A stretch of 64,000 bases of DNA, from the NCBI RefSeq assembly GCF_000733925.1, contig NZ_JPOO01000003.1, positions 1,302,001 through 1,366,000 on the forward strand, read 5' to 3'. The notes below the pieces were generated by a model, which did no database searches, had not been told where the DNA came from, and saw nothing but the letters and a program-made list of their open reading frames with translations. Both the position numbers and the translations under genes were made by a program. Origin of the DNA: Arenibacter algicola (GTDB lineage Bacteria; Bacteroidota; Bacteroidia; Flavobacteriales; Flavobacteriaceae). How positions within the stretch are numbered: position 1 is the first letter of the stretch; the number at the start of each line of letters is the position of its first letter. Shown piece after piece: positions 55,210 to 63,671 of this stretch.

Positions 55210-56121
55210 TTATAATTGCAAATATAACTTAATTATATCTAATTTTTCTGAAGGGAAATCTTCGATTTCTATTAATTCATCAAATGAAGCTATACCACCG
55301 TTCGCTTCCCTGAAAGCTACAATACGCGCTGCCACGTCATATTTTATATAAACCAGTTTTGATAAATCCCTTGAAGATGCTTGGTTAATGTTGATTTTGG
55401 ATATAGCCGGACTTTCCAAAACCCTATAGTCTTTTAGAACTCTTGCAACCACTTCGGGCTCCAGACCATATACGTGGCTTAATTGCTCCTCCACCAAAAA
55501 ACCTCCCAAATGGTCCCTAAATTTCACAATGCGCTGGGACAGCTTTTCCCCAATTCCGTTCACGGACCTTAATTCTTCTGCGGTAGCACTATTAAGATCC
55601 TTGACCTTACCAGGTTTAATAGCATTGTCAACTGACACTATTTCCGATCTCATTGAAGAGCGGGACCCAGCGCCACCTAACGTCTCCTTACTTCCCTTTT
55701 GAGTCCATTCGGGAAACTTAAAATAGGGCCGCAAACTTTCCAATAGGGAATCGGATATCAATGTTACTTTTTGAAATTCCTTGGCGGAATTAACGAACTG
55801 CTCCTTAGCTCTAAAAACATGTAGCCTATCTATTTCCTCTGTAGACATCCCCAAAATATAACCCTTGTAATCTGTTATAAAATTGGGATTAAATGGAAAG
55901 ACCGAGATCGAATCCCTCTTTTGGTTACGACTTCTCAATTCATCAATTTTGGTTTGGTATTCCTCGTCGACCGTTAGGGAATTGGCCTTTTCAGATAGAG
56001 GATAGGATTTAACAACAAAATATACTGCCTGGAAAATAACTATGAGAAGCAACAAAAAGAAAATCCCGCTTCGCTCCTGTTTATTGAACTTAAAGTGGGA
56101 TTTAAACGATTTTCTGTTCAC
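55210..56121 (-). CDS. membrane-anchored helix-hairpin-helix (ComEA-like) protein
   Basis: 303 residues. A single N-terminal membrane segment (GIFFLLLLIVIFQAVYFVV, about 19-37), a charged linker, then HhH elements: LNSATAEELRSVNGIGEKLSQRIVKFRDHLGGF (read in pieces: ATAEELRSVNGIGEKLSQRI, about 178-197) and a second INQASSRDLSKLVYIKYDVA (about 241-260). ComEA binds incoming DNA in transformation; here two HhH units on a membrane anchor suggest a periplasmic DNA-binding role, though such proteins are common in Flavobacteriaceae without shown competence function. Confidence 0.8.
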   Translation of the reverse strand: MNRKSFKSHFKFNKQERSGIFFLLLLIVIFQAVYFVVKSYPLSEKANSLTVDEEYQTKIDELRSRNQKRDSISVFPFNPNFITDYKGYILGMSTEEIDRLHVFRAKEQFVNSAKEFQKVTLISDSLLESLRPYFKFPEWTQKGSKETLGGAGSRSSMRSEIVSVDNAIKPGKVKDLNSATAEELRSVNGIGEKLSQRIVKFRDHLGGFLVEEQLSHVYGLEPEVVARVLKDYRVLESPAISKININQASSRDLSKLVYIKYDVAARIVAFREANGGIASFDELIEIEDFPSEKLDIIKLYLQL

Positions 56122-56310
56122 GACTCAAACTTTATGTCTTAAAAGCACTTTTAATTATCACAGAATATGATCCAAAGACCATTACTACTTATTGCAAAAA
56201 AGGCATAGCTACAAAAGCGGCTACATTCAAAATATTGCCCTAACCCAAATCTAGGATGGCCATAAGCTAAATATAATAAAATAAGCCCGTATTACTTAAC
56301 TGTATTTAAA

Positions 56311-56355
56311 AGAAAATCCCACCAAATTCCAGCGTATGGAATCCAAGGTGGGATT
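56311..56355 (-). terminator. two-part stem-loop terminator after the symporter gene
   Basis: Outer stem AATCCCACC/GGTGGGATT and an inner stem ATTCCA/TGGAAT around a GCGTA-complement loop; on the minus strand it is followed by TTTTCTTTTA. It lies 26 bp after the symporter stop. Confidence 0.8.
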
Positions 56356-56380
56356 AATGTTTATTCTCCTAAATCTTTAG

Positions 56381-58447
56381 TTATGCCTTTCCCTTTTTTT
56401 TGTAAAGTAAATTGGCCTTAAGTTTTACCAAATAGTCATCAAGATCTCTTTTCACCTCACCGGACATCAGGTAAAGTCCAATAATATTCGGGAAGGACAT
56501 GGCCAGGATCATCATATCCGAAAAATCCAATACTGCTCCCAAACTCACAGATGCACCTACCACTACAAAAACTAGGAATAACATCTTATATACAAATTCT
56601 ACTTTTTTACTTTTCCCAAAAAGATAGGTCCAAGCCCGCATACCGTAATAGGACCAGGAAATCATGGTTGAAAATGCAAACAAGAACACTGCCAAGGCCA
56701 AAACATATGGAAACCATGAAAGCACACTTCCAAAGGCATCAGATGTTAATTGGGCACCTGCCATCCCCTCAACTTCGTGCATTCCTGTAAATATTAAAAC
56801 CAAAGCGGTCAAAGTACATACCACGACGGTATCTATAAATGGCTCCATAAGGGCTACAAAACCTTCTGACGGTGGATGATTTGTCTTCGCCGTACTATGC
56901 GCAATTGCAGCAGAACCAACTCCGGCTTCATTGGAGAATGCGGCCCGCTGAAAACCAACGATCAAAACCCCTATAACACCGCCTTTAAGTGCACTTGGAC
57001 TAAAAGCCCCATCCACTATGGCCGCAAATGCAGGGCCTATATTTTCTATGTTGATGATGATTACCGTTAAGGCGGCCAGAATATAAATAGAAGCCATAAT
57101 AGGTACTACCCTCCCGGTTACATTGGCTATACTATTAATTCCACCAATTATTACCACCCCGACAAGTATTGCCGTAATTATTCCAAACCAAAATCCATTG
57201 CCCTGTAAGGCCGGGAATTGACCGGAAAGCTGTTCAAAAGATTGATTGGCCTGAAACATATTTCCGCCTCCAAAAGAAGCCCCCACTGCCAATACCGCAA
57301 AAAGACCGGCAAGCGCCTTTCCCAGACCTTTTAAATTCCTTTTCTCCAGTCCATAGCGCAGATAGTTCATTGGACCTCCAAAAACACGGCCATCAGGAAG
57401 TATATTACGGTATTTAACCCCTAATGTACACTCCACAAATTTGGAAGACATTCCCAACAGACCACAAACAATCATCCAGAATGTTGCACCGGCACCTCCC
57501 AAGGAAACGGCCACCCCTACCCCTGCAATATTCCCTAGTCCCACCGTACCGGAAACGGCTGTTGCCAAGGCTTGAAAATGGGTTACTTGTCCCGGGGCAT
57601 CCGGATCGTCATATTTACCTTTGGCCAAATCTATTGAATGTCTAAATCCCCTAAAATTGATAAAGCCCATTCTCAACGTAAAGAAAATAGCTCCGATTAC
57701 CAACCAAATTACTATAAATGGTATTGCCTTTTGTTGTGGATCTCCATTGGGATGGGTTATAATAACAGGCTCATCATATTTAACCTCTGCCAAAAAATGG
57801 GCTCCTTGCTCAATTACGTGCTCCGAGTTCTCGGAATTGTATATAACCCCTCCTTCCTTGGCCAAATATTTTAATTGGCCGTTGACAGGCGACGTTATTG
57901 TTTCGGTGGTTCCATTACTTTTAGAAATAATCGCAATATCATCCCCTTTTTTCACCATTTGTCCTTCAGGCTTCAACCACTCCTTTAGAATAAACTTATC
58001 CTGGGTTTCAGGGGACCAACCTGGAATTCCAATGCGTTTCACATCCGCATACACTACTGGATCATAAATCCCAATGGCAGCGAAAGGATCCCAAAAAAGA
58101 ACGGATCCCAAAGCACTTACGGCGGGTGTCATAACTCCATTAAAAAATTCGGTAATTGCCTCGCTAGGTACTTTGTACTCCTTGGTAATCTTCAACCCTT
58201 TTGCATCGGTAATAGTAACTGTATAGGGAAGGCCTTCTACAAGTTTAGTTGCTTGATTGGCGGTCAATGGGGTATTTTGATTACTCCATTTATATTGATA
58301 GGGTGGAGTACCACCTTCAACCTCCAACTTTACAACACCATCATTGATATTGTTCGAAGGATTGTAAATAGACTCCTTTACAATAAGTTCTTGGGAAAAT
58401 AAAACAAACGAAAACAGTAAAAAAATGGAAGATATATATTTCTTCAT
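56381..58447 (-). CDS. AGCS-family amino acid:cation symporter with a secreted N-terminal extension
   Basis: 688 residues, about 200 more than a standard alanine:sodium symporter. Order: signal peptide (YISSIFLLFSFVLFSQ); a SprB-like beta repeat (GGTPPYQYKWSN ... GLPYTVTITDAKG, about 45-90); a hydrophobic helix (about 98-125); a biotinyl/lipoyl-like segment (WLKPEGQMVKKGDDIAIISK and ITSPVNGQLKYLAKEGGVIY, about 160-205) with no lysine at the usual attachment place; then the multi-span AGCS transporter (about 240-680) with TAVSGTVGLGNIAGVGVAV, the family N-box, and FQRAAFSNEAGVGSAAIAHS. Transport of alanine or glycine with Na+ is expected from the family. It has its own promoter and terminator. 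The fused extracytoplasmic part is the oddity. Confidence 0.88.
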   Translation of the reverse strand: MKKYISSIFLLFSFVLFSQELIVKESIYNPSNNINDGVVKLEVEGGTPPYQYKWSNQNTPLTANQATKLVEGLPYTVTITDAKGLKITKEYKVPSEAITEFFNGVMTPAVSALGSVLFWDPFAAIGIYDPVVYADVKRIGIPGWSPETQDKFILKEWLKPEGQMVKKGDDIAIISKSNGTTETITSPVNGQLKYLAKEGGVIYNSENSEHVIEQGAHFLAEVKYDEPVIITHPNGDPQQKAIPFIVIWLVIGAIFFTLRMGFINFRGFRHSIDLAKGKYDDPDAPGQVTHFQALATAVSGTVGLGNIAGVGVAVSLGGAGATFWMIVCGLLGMSSKFVECTLGVKYRNILPDGRVFGGPMNYLRYGLEKRNLKGLGKALAGLFAVLAVGASFGGGNMFQANQSFEQLSGQFPALQGNGFWFGIITAILVGVVIIGGINSIANVTGRVVPIMASIYILAALTVIIINIENIGPAFAAIVDGAFSPSALKGGVIGVLIVGFQRAAFSNEAGVGSAAIAHSTAKTNHPPSEGFVALMEPFIDTVVVCTLTALVLIFTGMHEVEGMAGAQLTSDAFGSVLSWFPYVLALAVFLFAFSTMISWSYYGMRAWTYLFGKSKKVEFVYKMLFLVFVVVGASVSLGAVLDFSDMMILAMSFPNIIGLYLMSGEVKRDLDDYLVKLKANLLYKKKGKA

Positions 58448-58523
58448 ATGTAGCTTGAAAAGTTTAATTTTGTTGGTTTAGCTTCTAATATTCCGGCAAT
58501 ATCCTAAAAATAATGCTTGGAAT

Positions 58524-58552
58524 CAAATATAATTTTTTATCCACTCAATCAA
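58524..58552 (-). promoter_or_regulatory. promoter of the symporter gene
   Basis: Minus strand TTG (58552-58550), 18 nt, TATATTTG (58531-58524), 76 bp before the ATG. It overlaps the end of the K+ channel gene. Confidence 0.65.
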
Positions 58553-59552
58553 TGTGGAACATCTCATTTAATTTTTTTATTTGTTCCGGCCTGCCCAATA
58601 CTATTACTTTCCCCTGCGGCTGTAATTTTAGATCGGCCTCTGGGTTAATTATATAATTGCCATTCGGTTCAATATACCCAATTATAGTGCAGCCTGTCTT
58701 CCTTCTCAAATCCAGATCGCGCAAAGAATGGTTGTCTATCTTGGTCATAAAGCTTTCTATGGTAACCTCTTCCAAATTGGTAGTATTCTCCCCTTCTGTT
58801 GAAAGTTTGTCCATAAAGGTAATAAGGTCGGGTATAACTACTAAGGACGCCATGTGATCCCCTCCTATCTTATCGGGCATAATCACCTTGTCCGCCCCTG
58901 CTAGTTTTAATTTTTTTTGGGACGTTATTTGGGAAGCCCTACTTATTATGAACAGGTTATTGTTCAATTGTCTGGCCGAGAGCACCACAAATAGGTTGGC
59001 AGCATCATCGGGCATTGCCGTAATTAGGTATTGCGCCCTATCTATTCCGGCTTCTATGAGGGTATCATCTTCATTGGCATCACCTTCAACGAACAAGATC
59101 TCTTCTTCAAACTTTTCTATGACTTCCCTATCTTTTTCAATGACCACAAAAGGCCGGTTATAAGCCTTAAGTCTTTCCGCTGCCTGATTTCCATTTCGGC
59201 CAAAACCGCAAATAATGACATGGCTGCTTAAACTACTGATTTTGTTTTTCACCTTTTTTTTCTTTAGAAGTTGAAGCGCATTACGACTCAGGATATATTC
59301 TGTTATTACCGAAATTGCGAACGCAAATATAAATACACTTGTAACAATTAAAACAACTGTAAATATTTTTGCCTCGGCATCCAACGGACGTACCTCAGAA
59401 AAACCAACGGTGGTTACCGTTATAATGGTCATATAAAAGGCATCTATCCAAGTATAGTCAGATAAGAACCTATATCCAAATACCCCGAACAACAAGACCA
59501 TGACCAATAAAGCCAGAGCCAAATACATTCGGGAGCGAAAAAGTCTTATCAT
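58545..59552 (-). CDS. two-span potassium channel with TrkA-N/TrkA-C (RCK) domains
   Basis: 335 residues. First membrane helix (YLALALLVMVLLFGVFGYRFL), pore helix with the filter TVTTVGFSE (about 42-50) in place of the canonical TVGYGD, second helix (FTVVLIVTSVFIFAFAISVITEYIL, about 64-88), then a Rossmann RCK domain with ICGFGRNGNQAAERL (about 113-127) and D/E at strand ends (VIEKD), and a TrkA-C domain at the end (TGCTIIGYIEPNGNYIINPEADL...). An MthK-like ligand-gated K+ channel is the nearest described type. It is third in a unit with DUF2851 and PspC genes; only 2 bp separate it from PspC. Confidence 0.9.
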   Translation of the reverse strand: MIRLFRSRMYLALALLVMVLLFGVFGYRFLSDYTWIDAFYMTIITVTTVGFSEVRPLDAEAKIFTVVLIVTSVFIFAFAISVITEYILSRNALQLLKKKKVKNKISSLSSHVIICGFGRNGNQAAERLKAYNRPFVVIEKDREVIEKFEEEILFVEGDANEDDTLIEAGIDRAQYLITAMPDDAANLFVVLSARQLNNNLFIISRASQITSQKKLKLAGADKVIMPDKIGGDHMASLVVIPDLITFMDKLSTEGENTTNLEEVTIESFMTKIDNHSLRDLDLRRKTGCTIIGYIEPNGNYIINPEADLKLQPQGKVIVLGRPEQIKKLNEMFHID

Positions 59553-59554
59553 AC

Positions 59555-59782
59555 TTAAAGATCAAAAACAGAGGTTCTTTTGGTATAGAGCAAGTCCTTA
59601 ATCCTTAACCAAAAAGCCATAAACAAATAAAGGGCAAAACCAAAGCCCAAGGTAACGAAAGTAAGATATATAAAGGATGTACGAACTACTCTTGTACGTA
59701 TGCCCAACCGCTCAGCTATCCGCCTACAAACCTCAAATCCTCTTTTCTGAAAGTAATAAAGTACCGTATAGAAAATGTTCAT
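59555..59782 (-). CDS. PspC-domain membrane protein
   Basis: 75 residues. The PspC pattern is recognisable: RGFEVCRRIAERLGIRTRVVR, then one membrane segment (TSFIYLTFVTLGFGFALYLFMAFWL). PspC proteins act in phage-shock-type envelope stress responses; in Flavobacteriaceae small stand-alone members are common and their role is not known. It starts 9 bp after DUF2851 and ends 2 bp before the channel gene, so all three are likely co-transcribed. Confidence 0.8.
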   Translation of the reverse strand: MNIFYTVLYYFQKRGFEVCRRIAERLGIRTRVVRTSFIYLTFVTLGFGFALYLFMAFWLRIKDLLYTKRTSVFDL

Positions 59783-59791
59783 GCCTTAAAA

Positions 59792-61075
59792 TTAGGGTTT
59801 TCTATTCAATAATTGATGGCCCACAGCACATTGCAAACATTTATTTTTTGTACAATATTCATTGTACAACTGTATTACTGCCTGACTTTCTTTGGCTGAG
59901 GGAAATAGTAAATTAAGCGACTTAAACTTAGAAATAACCGTATTGCTTTCTGGTGCTATAGCGGAAATGATATTTATTATCTCCTCTGGCACATCCCTTC
60001 CCATATGTTTTGCATAACTTAATTTTATGGGAAGAACTGTATTGACAATCAATAAATCTACAAACTTCCTGGTAAGTATCTTGACATGATTCTTGGAGAC
60101 TTTTCCAAAAGTATAATGATTGTTCCAATATTCACTGGCAGAAACTGTAAAAACCAAATAAAGTTCCTCTACACTTTTGGCATTGACAACCTTACTGAAG
60201 AGGTTTTGGTGCAATACATACAAATTGGCCAATTGGGAAAGTCTGATTGTTGGGAAATTAGATGGGCGCAGTTTAAAAAACTCCGGTTTTTGATGTGGTG
60301 TTTCCAAGAAATGGAACTTGGCCTTTAGAAAGGCAAATTCCTTTTTTAAGCTATTATAGTAATGATCGCCGGTATCATCATTATCCAAGAATCCTGCAAA
60401 GCCGTAGAACAAACTTTCCATTTGAAGTTTACTGCCCTGTATTTTACGTACCACTGGGTAAGGCAGTCGATTAGCAATTTCATAAAAGGACTCGCCATTT
60501 ATTTTAAGTCCAAAATTTTTGAAAAGCAATACAAAAAACACGCGCTCCCAATCGTTGTTGGAAGCTTTTAACAGTTGGGCCACCAAATCTGTTTTCCTCT
60601 CCAAACGCTCAAAATAGAGTACCTCCAACCAATTCTGTAAAACAAAATCAGAAGTGCCACCAATCTCATTTCCACAATTTATAAATGAGCGCTCTTTGCG
60701 GTAGAACAATTTTTGGTACTCCTGTAAAAGACTGAAGGAAATATACTCTCTGAGCACTAAAGTGGGAATAACCGTATTATCGCTCCTGAAGACGTCACAA
60801 TCGTCCTCCCAAACCACATGAAGGATTACATTTTGGTAATTGGGATCTATTTCGTGATTGTGGGCGTACCAATCGGAAGATTTTATATGCATCTCCACCG
60901 TACCGGCCCACAATTGTTCATCTATTTGAATCTTGGCATTAAAAAAGTCGGGACCGGACAAAAGATTATGGGATCCTACATCCAATATTTGAATGACTTC
61001 ATTTTTGGAGCCTTTTAAATTCCCCAATTGAAGTTTTTTATACTTCCAAATAAAATGCAAAAGATCTTCCCGCAT
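59792..61075 (-). CDS. DUF2851 family protein
   Basis: 427 residues from MREDLLHFIWKYKKLQ; an ATG 8 codons earlier (61099) is less typical of the family. Recognised by the start plus GSHNLLSGPDFFNAKIQID and LWAGTVEMHIKSSDWYAHNH (about 60-80), a segment with conserved Glu and His residues that looks like a nuclease-type or metal site, and a C-terminal cysteine cluster CTKNKCLQCAVGHQLLN. The family is nearly confined to Bacteroidota and of unknown function. Leads the unit with PspC and the K+ channel. Confidence 0.85.
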   Translation of the reverse strand: MREDLLHFIWKYKKLQLGNLKGSKNEVIQILDVGSHNLLSGPDFFNAKIQIDEQLWAGTVEMHIKSSDWYAHNHEIDPNYQNVILHVVWEDDCDVFRSDNTVIPTLVLREYISFSLLQEYQKLFYRKERSFINCGNEIGGTSDFVLQNWLEVLYFERLERKTDLVAQLLKASNNDWERVFFVLLFKNFGLKINGESFYEIANRLPYPVVRKIQGSKLQMESLFYGFAGFLDNDDTGDHYYNSLKKEFAFLKAKFHFLETPHQKPEFFKLRPSNFPTIRLSQLANLYVLHQNLFSKVVNAKSVEELYLVFTVSASEYWNNHYTFGKVSKNHVKILTRKFVDLLIVNTVLPIKLSYAKHMGRDVPEEIINIISAIAPESNTVISKFKSLNLLFPSAKESQAVIQLYNEYCTKNKCLQCAVGHQLLNRKP

Positions 61076-61186
61076 AATCCAAAGTAAGGAAAAAACCAAT
61101 ACTCCACAAGGTTAAATGAAAGCAAGATACTTTATGCCAAGAAGCCCTTTAGACCTTAATTTTGACAAGGCCGGCCCTCAAGTATG

Positions 61187-61498
61187 TTATTCCGCTATTT
61201 CACCTTCCCAGTTCATAAACCCGCCTACTAAATTGTAAGCATTTTCAAAGCCCAACTTGTTCATGATGGCACATGCCTGACCACTGCGTTGCCCAGACCT
61301 ACAATAGACATAGTAGTTTTTAGTTTTGTCCAACTTTTCCAGTTCGGCAACGAACTCTTGCCCTAAATAAATATCTATATTGGTCGCGTTTGGGATATAC
61401 CCTTCCTCAACCTCTTCTGGAGTCCTAACATCCAACAAGAAGGCGTTCTCGTCGTTTTCAAATTGTTCACTCCACTCCTCTTGTGATAAATCTGCCAT
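61187..61498 (-). CDS. single-domain rhodanese
   Basis: 103 residues, one rhodanese domain: LLDVRTPEEVEEGYIPNATNI (read as DVRTPEEVEEGYIPNA, about 24-39) and the active-site loop YCRSGQRSGQA with the catalytic cysteine at about 66. Cytoplasmic, no signal peptide. Sulfur-transferase activity is possible; the six-residue loop fits thiosulfate- or persulfide-handling enzymes. Divergent from the marR unit. Confidence 0.88.
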   Translation of the reverse strand: MADLSQEEWSEQFENDENAFLLDVRTPEEVEEGYIPNATNIDIYLGQEFVAELEKLDKTKNYYVYCRSGQRSGQACAIMNKLGFENAYNLVGGFMNWEGEIAE

Positions 61499-61561
61499 TT
61501 GTGTTATTCTTTAATCCCCAAAAATAATGTTTTTAAAAAAAATCATCCAACATTTAAAGCA

Positions 61562-61588
61562 CAAATATAAAAGGGAGCCATTTGCCAA
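61562..61588 (-). promoter_or_regulatory. possible promoter of the rhodanese gene
   Basis: Minus strand TTG (61588-61586), 16 nt, TATATTTG (61569-61562), 63 bp before the ATG. The spacing is a little short; a second candidate is CAAAAATA on the plus strand at 61519-61526. Confidence 0.4.
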
Positions 61589-61659
61589 AATAAAGCAAAC
61601 CAATTTTGCCTATTTGAACATGCATCATACTATTTAACAAATTTTTATCACCAACAATG

Positions 61660-61689
61660 TTGGAGAACTTAATTTAATCCATACATTTG
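61660..61689 (+). promoter_or_regulatory. promoter of the marR-nitroreductase-yceI unit
   Basis: TTG at 61660-61662, 19 nt, TACATTTG at 61682-61689, a full consensus match, 22 bp before the marR ATG. Confidence 0.7.
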
Positions 61690-61698
61690 TATATACAA
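61687..61698 (+). promoter_or_regulatory. probable MarR operator
   Basis: A perfect 12-bp palindrome, TTGTATATACAA, covers the last bases of the -7 element and the expected transcript start. MarR proteins bind short palindromes of this kind at their own promoters, so autorepression is the likely meaning. Confidence 0.6.
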
Positions 61699-61711
61699 TT
61701 GTTGTAATGAC

Positions 61712-62158
61712 ATGAATGTAGAAAAAATTATTAAAACCGATAAACAAATCCCTATTACAAGTAGGACCATTATTCATTTAAGCCTTGTTGAAAGCAAGAT
61801 AAATGAGATGATGACTGCGGCGCTAAAACCCCATGGAGTTTCATTGCAGCAGTTTAACGTACTAAGGATACTAAGAGGCCAAAAAGGCAAACCCGCCAAT
61901 CTTTCTACCTTAAATGAAAGAATGGTGACCAAGATGAGCAATACCACTAGATTGGTAGACAAGTTGATCCTTAAGGGATATGTAGAACGCATGGTATGCC
62001 CAAGTAACCGTAGGAAAGTTGAAATAAACATAACCCCTACAGGTGAAAGTGCATTGTCCCTAATGGATTTGGCAATGAAAGAGTCCGAGGAAAAATTGTT
62101 GGAGAATTTTTCCCCAGACGATTTATCGTCCTTAAATAAATTACTGGATAAATTTTAA
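61712..62158 (+). CDS. MarR family transcriptional regulator
   Basis: 148 residues. Winged helix-turn-helix region at about 60-110: LSTLNERMVTKMSNTTRLVDKLILKGYVERM is seen as recognition segment, and the wing carries SNRRKVEINITPTG. N- and C-terminal helices would form the dimer. It heads a unit with a nitroreductase (41 bp on) and YceI (38 bp after that), and a palindrome lies on its promoter. It probably represses this unit and responds to an oxidant or small aromatic compound; the ligand is unknown. Confidence 0.9.
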   Translation: MNVEKIIKTDKQIPITSRTIIHLSLVESKINEMMTAALKPHGVSLQQFNVLRILRGQKGKPANLSTLNERMVTKMSNTTRLVDKLILKGYVERMVCPSNRRKVEINITPTGESALSLMDLAMKESEEKLLENFSPDDLSSLNKLLDKF

Positions 62159-62199
62159 ACGCAATTAAAACAAGTACAAATAATTATTAAATTCAAAAC

Positions 62200-62832
62200 A
62201 TGAATTCTTATATAGAAAATTTAAATTGGCGCTATGCCACCAAAAAGTTCGACGCTTCCAAAAAAGTGTCCAAAAAAGATTTAGAAAATTTATTGGAAGC
62301 TACGGCCTTGAGCGCATCCTCCTACGGATTGCAACCTTATGAAATACTGGTTGTGGAAGATGCTGCCCTGAGAAATAAATTACAGCCCGCAGCTTGGGGA
62401 CAATCCCAAATAACAGAAGCCTCCCACTTAATAGTACTGGCCAACCAGTCCACTTTTGGTGAAGAATTGGTAGATGATTACTTAAACAATGTAAGTGAAA
62501 CACGGGGTATTCCGTCCAATGATCTTCAAGGGTACTCAGATTTTATGAAGTCAAAATTAATGCCGTTATCGGAATCGGCCAAGGCCACTTGGACAGCTAG
62601 ACAGACTTATATTGCATTGGGGAATTTACTGTCAGCAGCTGCCGATCTAAAAATAGATACCTGCCCTATGGAGGGTTTTGATAGTGCCCAATTTAACGAA
62701 ATGCTCGGACTATCTAAAAGAGGGCTTAACGCAGCAGTCCTTGTAGCTGTAGGTTATAGATCCATAGAGGATAAAACACAGCATTATAAAAAAGTGCGAA
62801 AAGCGAAAGAAAATTTAATTACACATTTATAA
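62200..62832 (+). CDS. NfsB-like nitroreductase (NAD(P)H-dependent flavoprotein)
   Basis: 210 residues. The flavin-binding start WRYATKKFDASKKV (about 9-22) and SASSYGLQPYEILVV (about 36-50) match NfsB-type enzymes, as does the late GYRSIEDKTQHYKKVRK region. FMN-dependent reduction of nitroaromatics, quinones or related electrophiles is the known family activity; the natural substrate here is not known. Second gene of the marR unit. Confidence 0.9.
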   Translation: MNSYIENLNWRYATKKFDASKKVSKKDLENLLEATALSASSYGLQPYEILVVEDAALRNKLQPAAWGQSQITEASHLIVLANQSTFGEELVDDYLNNVSETRGIPSNDLQGYSDFMKSKLMPLSESAKATWTARQTYIALGNLLSAAADLKIDTCPMEGFDSAQFNEMLGLSKRGLNAAVLVAVGYRSIEDKTQHYKKVRKAKENLITHL

Positions 62833-62870
62833 ACAGAAACTTTAACAAACATTATCTTAAAATTAAAATT

Positions 62871-63449
62871 ATGAAAAAAAGCGCATTGAGTTTAGTATTG
62901 GCCGTATTTACAGGTTTAACCGCCATGGCATCCACTCCAGTGGACAACGAAGTAAAAGAAGTAAAAATATCAGAAAGTACGGTTACTTGGAAAGGATACA
63001 AAGTTACAGGGTCCCATCATGGAACAATTGCCCTAAAGGAAGGCTCCTTAATTTTTGACGGAGATAAACTAACTGGAGGAGAATTTGTTGTAGATATGCC
63101 TACCTTGGTTTCAAACGACTTGCAAGGGGAATACAAAGGAAAATTGGAAAATCACTTGAAATCCGATGATTTTTTCGGAGTTGAGGCACATCCTACCTCC
63201 AAATTGGTCTTTACCTCTGTAAAAGCCACAGGCAAAAATTCCTATGAAGTTACTGGAGACCTTACCGTAAAAGGAAAAACCAACCCAGTAACTTTTGACA
63301 TCTCTATCTATGGAAACAAGGCTACGGCCACTATGAAGGTAGACCGGTCTTTATATGACGTAAAATACAACTCAGGTAGTTTCTTTGCGAATTTAGGGGA
63401 TAAAACCATATATGACGAGTTTGATCTTGTAGTAGATTTGGTATTCTAA
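62871..63449 (+). CDS. YceI family periplasmic protein
   Basis: 192 residues. Signal peptide (SALSLVLAVFTGLTAMAS), then the YceI lipocalin-like barrel: VTWKGYKVTGSHHGTIALKEG, GGEFVVDMPTL, LENHLKSDDFFGVEAHPTSKLVF and GDLTVKGKTNPVTFDI are all recognisable family segments. YceI proteins bind isoprenoid or other lipophilic ligands in the periplasm. Last gene of the unit before a terminator. Confidence 0.92.
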   Translation: MKKSALSLVLAVFTGLTAMASTPVDNEVKEVKISESTVTWKGYKVTGSHHGTIALKEGSLIFDGDKLTGGEFVVDMPTLVSNDLQGEYKGKLENHLKSDDFFGVEAHPTSKLVFTSVKATGKNSYEVTGDLTVKGKTNPVTFDISIYGNKATATMKVDRSLYDVKYNSGSFFANLGDKTIYDEFDLVVDLVF

Positions 63450-63471
63450 ACCATCACAAATATTAATGTTT

Positions 63472-63497
63472 AAAACCTCACAATTGTGGGGTTTTTT
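63472..63497 (+). terminator. intrinsic terminator after yceI
   Basis: AAAACCTCACAA and TTGTGGGGTTTT form a stem with one G-T pair, followed by T residues, 22 bp after the stop. Confidence 0.85.
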
Positions 63498-63517
63498 ATT
63501 TTTTACGTAACACAGGT

Positions 63518-63547
63518 TTGTATATATAAAATTCCTTCTTATATTTG
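63518..63547 (+). promoter_or_regulatory. promoter of the trp operon
   Basis: TTG at 63518-63520, 19 nt, TATATTTG at 63540-63547, a full consensus match. The leader-peptide ATG follows at 63555, so its message would be almost leaderless. Confidence 0.7.
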
Positions 63548-63554
63548 GCCTGCA

Positions 63555-63611
63555 ATGAAAAACATGGTATCAAATACTTGGTGGTGGAGCAACTTACGAA
63601 AAACATCGTGA
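63555..63611 (+). CDS. trpL: trp leader peptide
   Basis: An 18-codon frame, MKNMVSNTWWWSNLRKTS, with three consecutive Trp codons (63579-63587), ending TGA. It lies between a consensus promoter and an intrinsic terminator in front of trpE, the classical plan of ribosome-mediated attenuation: with scarce tryptophan the ribosome stalls on the Trp codons and the terminator does not form. A second in-frame Met (63564) is an alternative start. Confidence 0.85.
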   Translation: MKNMVSNTWWWSNLRKTS

Positions 63612-63640
63612 GCAAAGCATCATTGTAGTATAACTATATA

Positions 63641-63671
63641 AAAGGCTTGTCATCACGACAAGCCTTTTTTT
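63641..63671 (+). terminator. trp attenuator terminator
   Basis: A perfect 11-bp stem AAAGGCTTGTC/GACAAGCCTTT with loop ATCAC and a T-run, 29 nt after the leader stop and 58 nt before trpE. An alternative pairing of AGCAAAGC (63611-63618) with GCTTGT of the first arm (six pairs, one bulge) could act as antiterminator; this part is weak. Confidence 0.85.
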
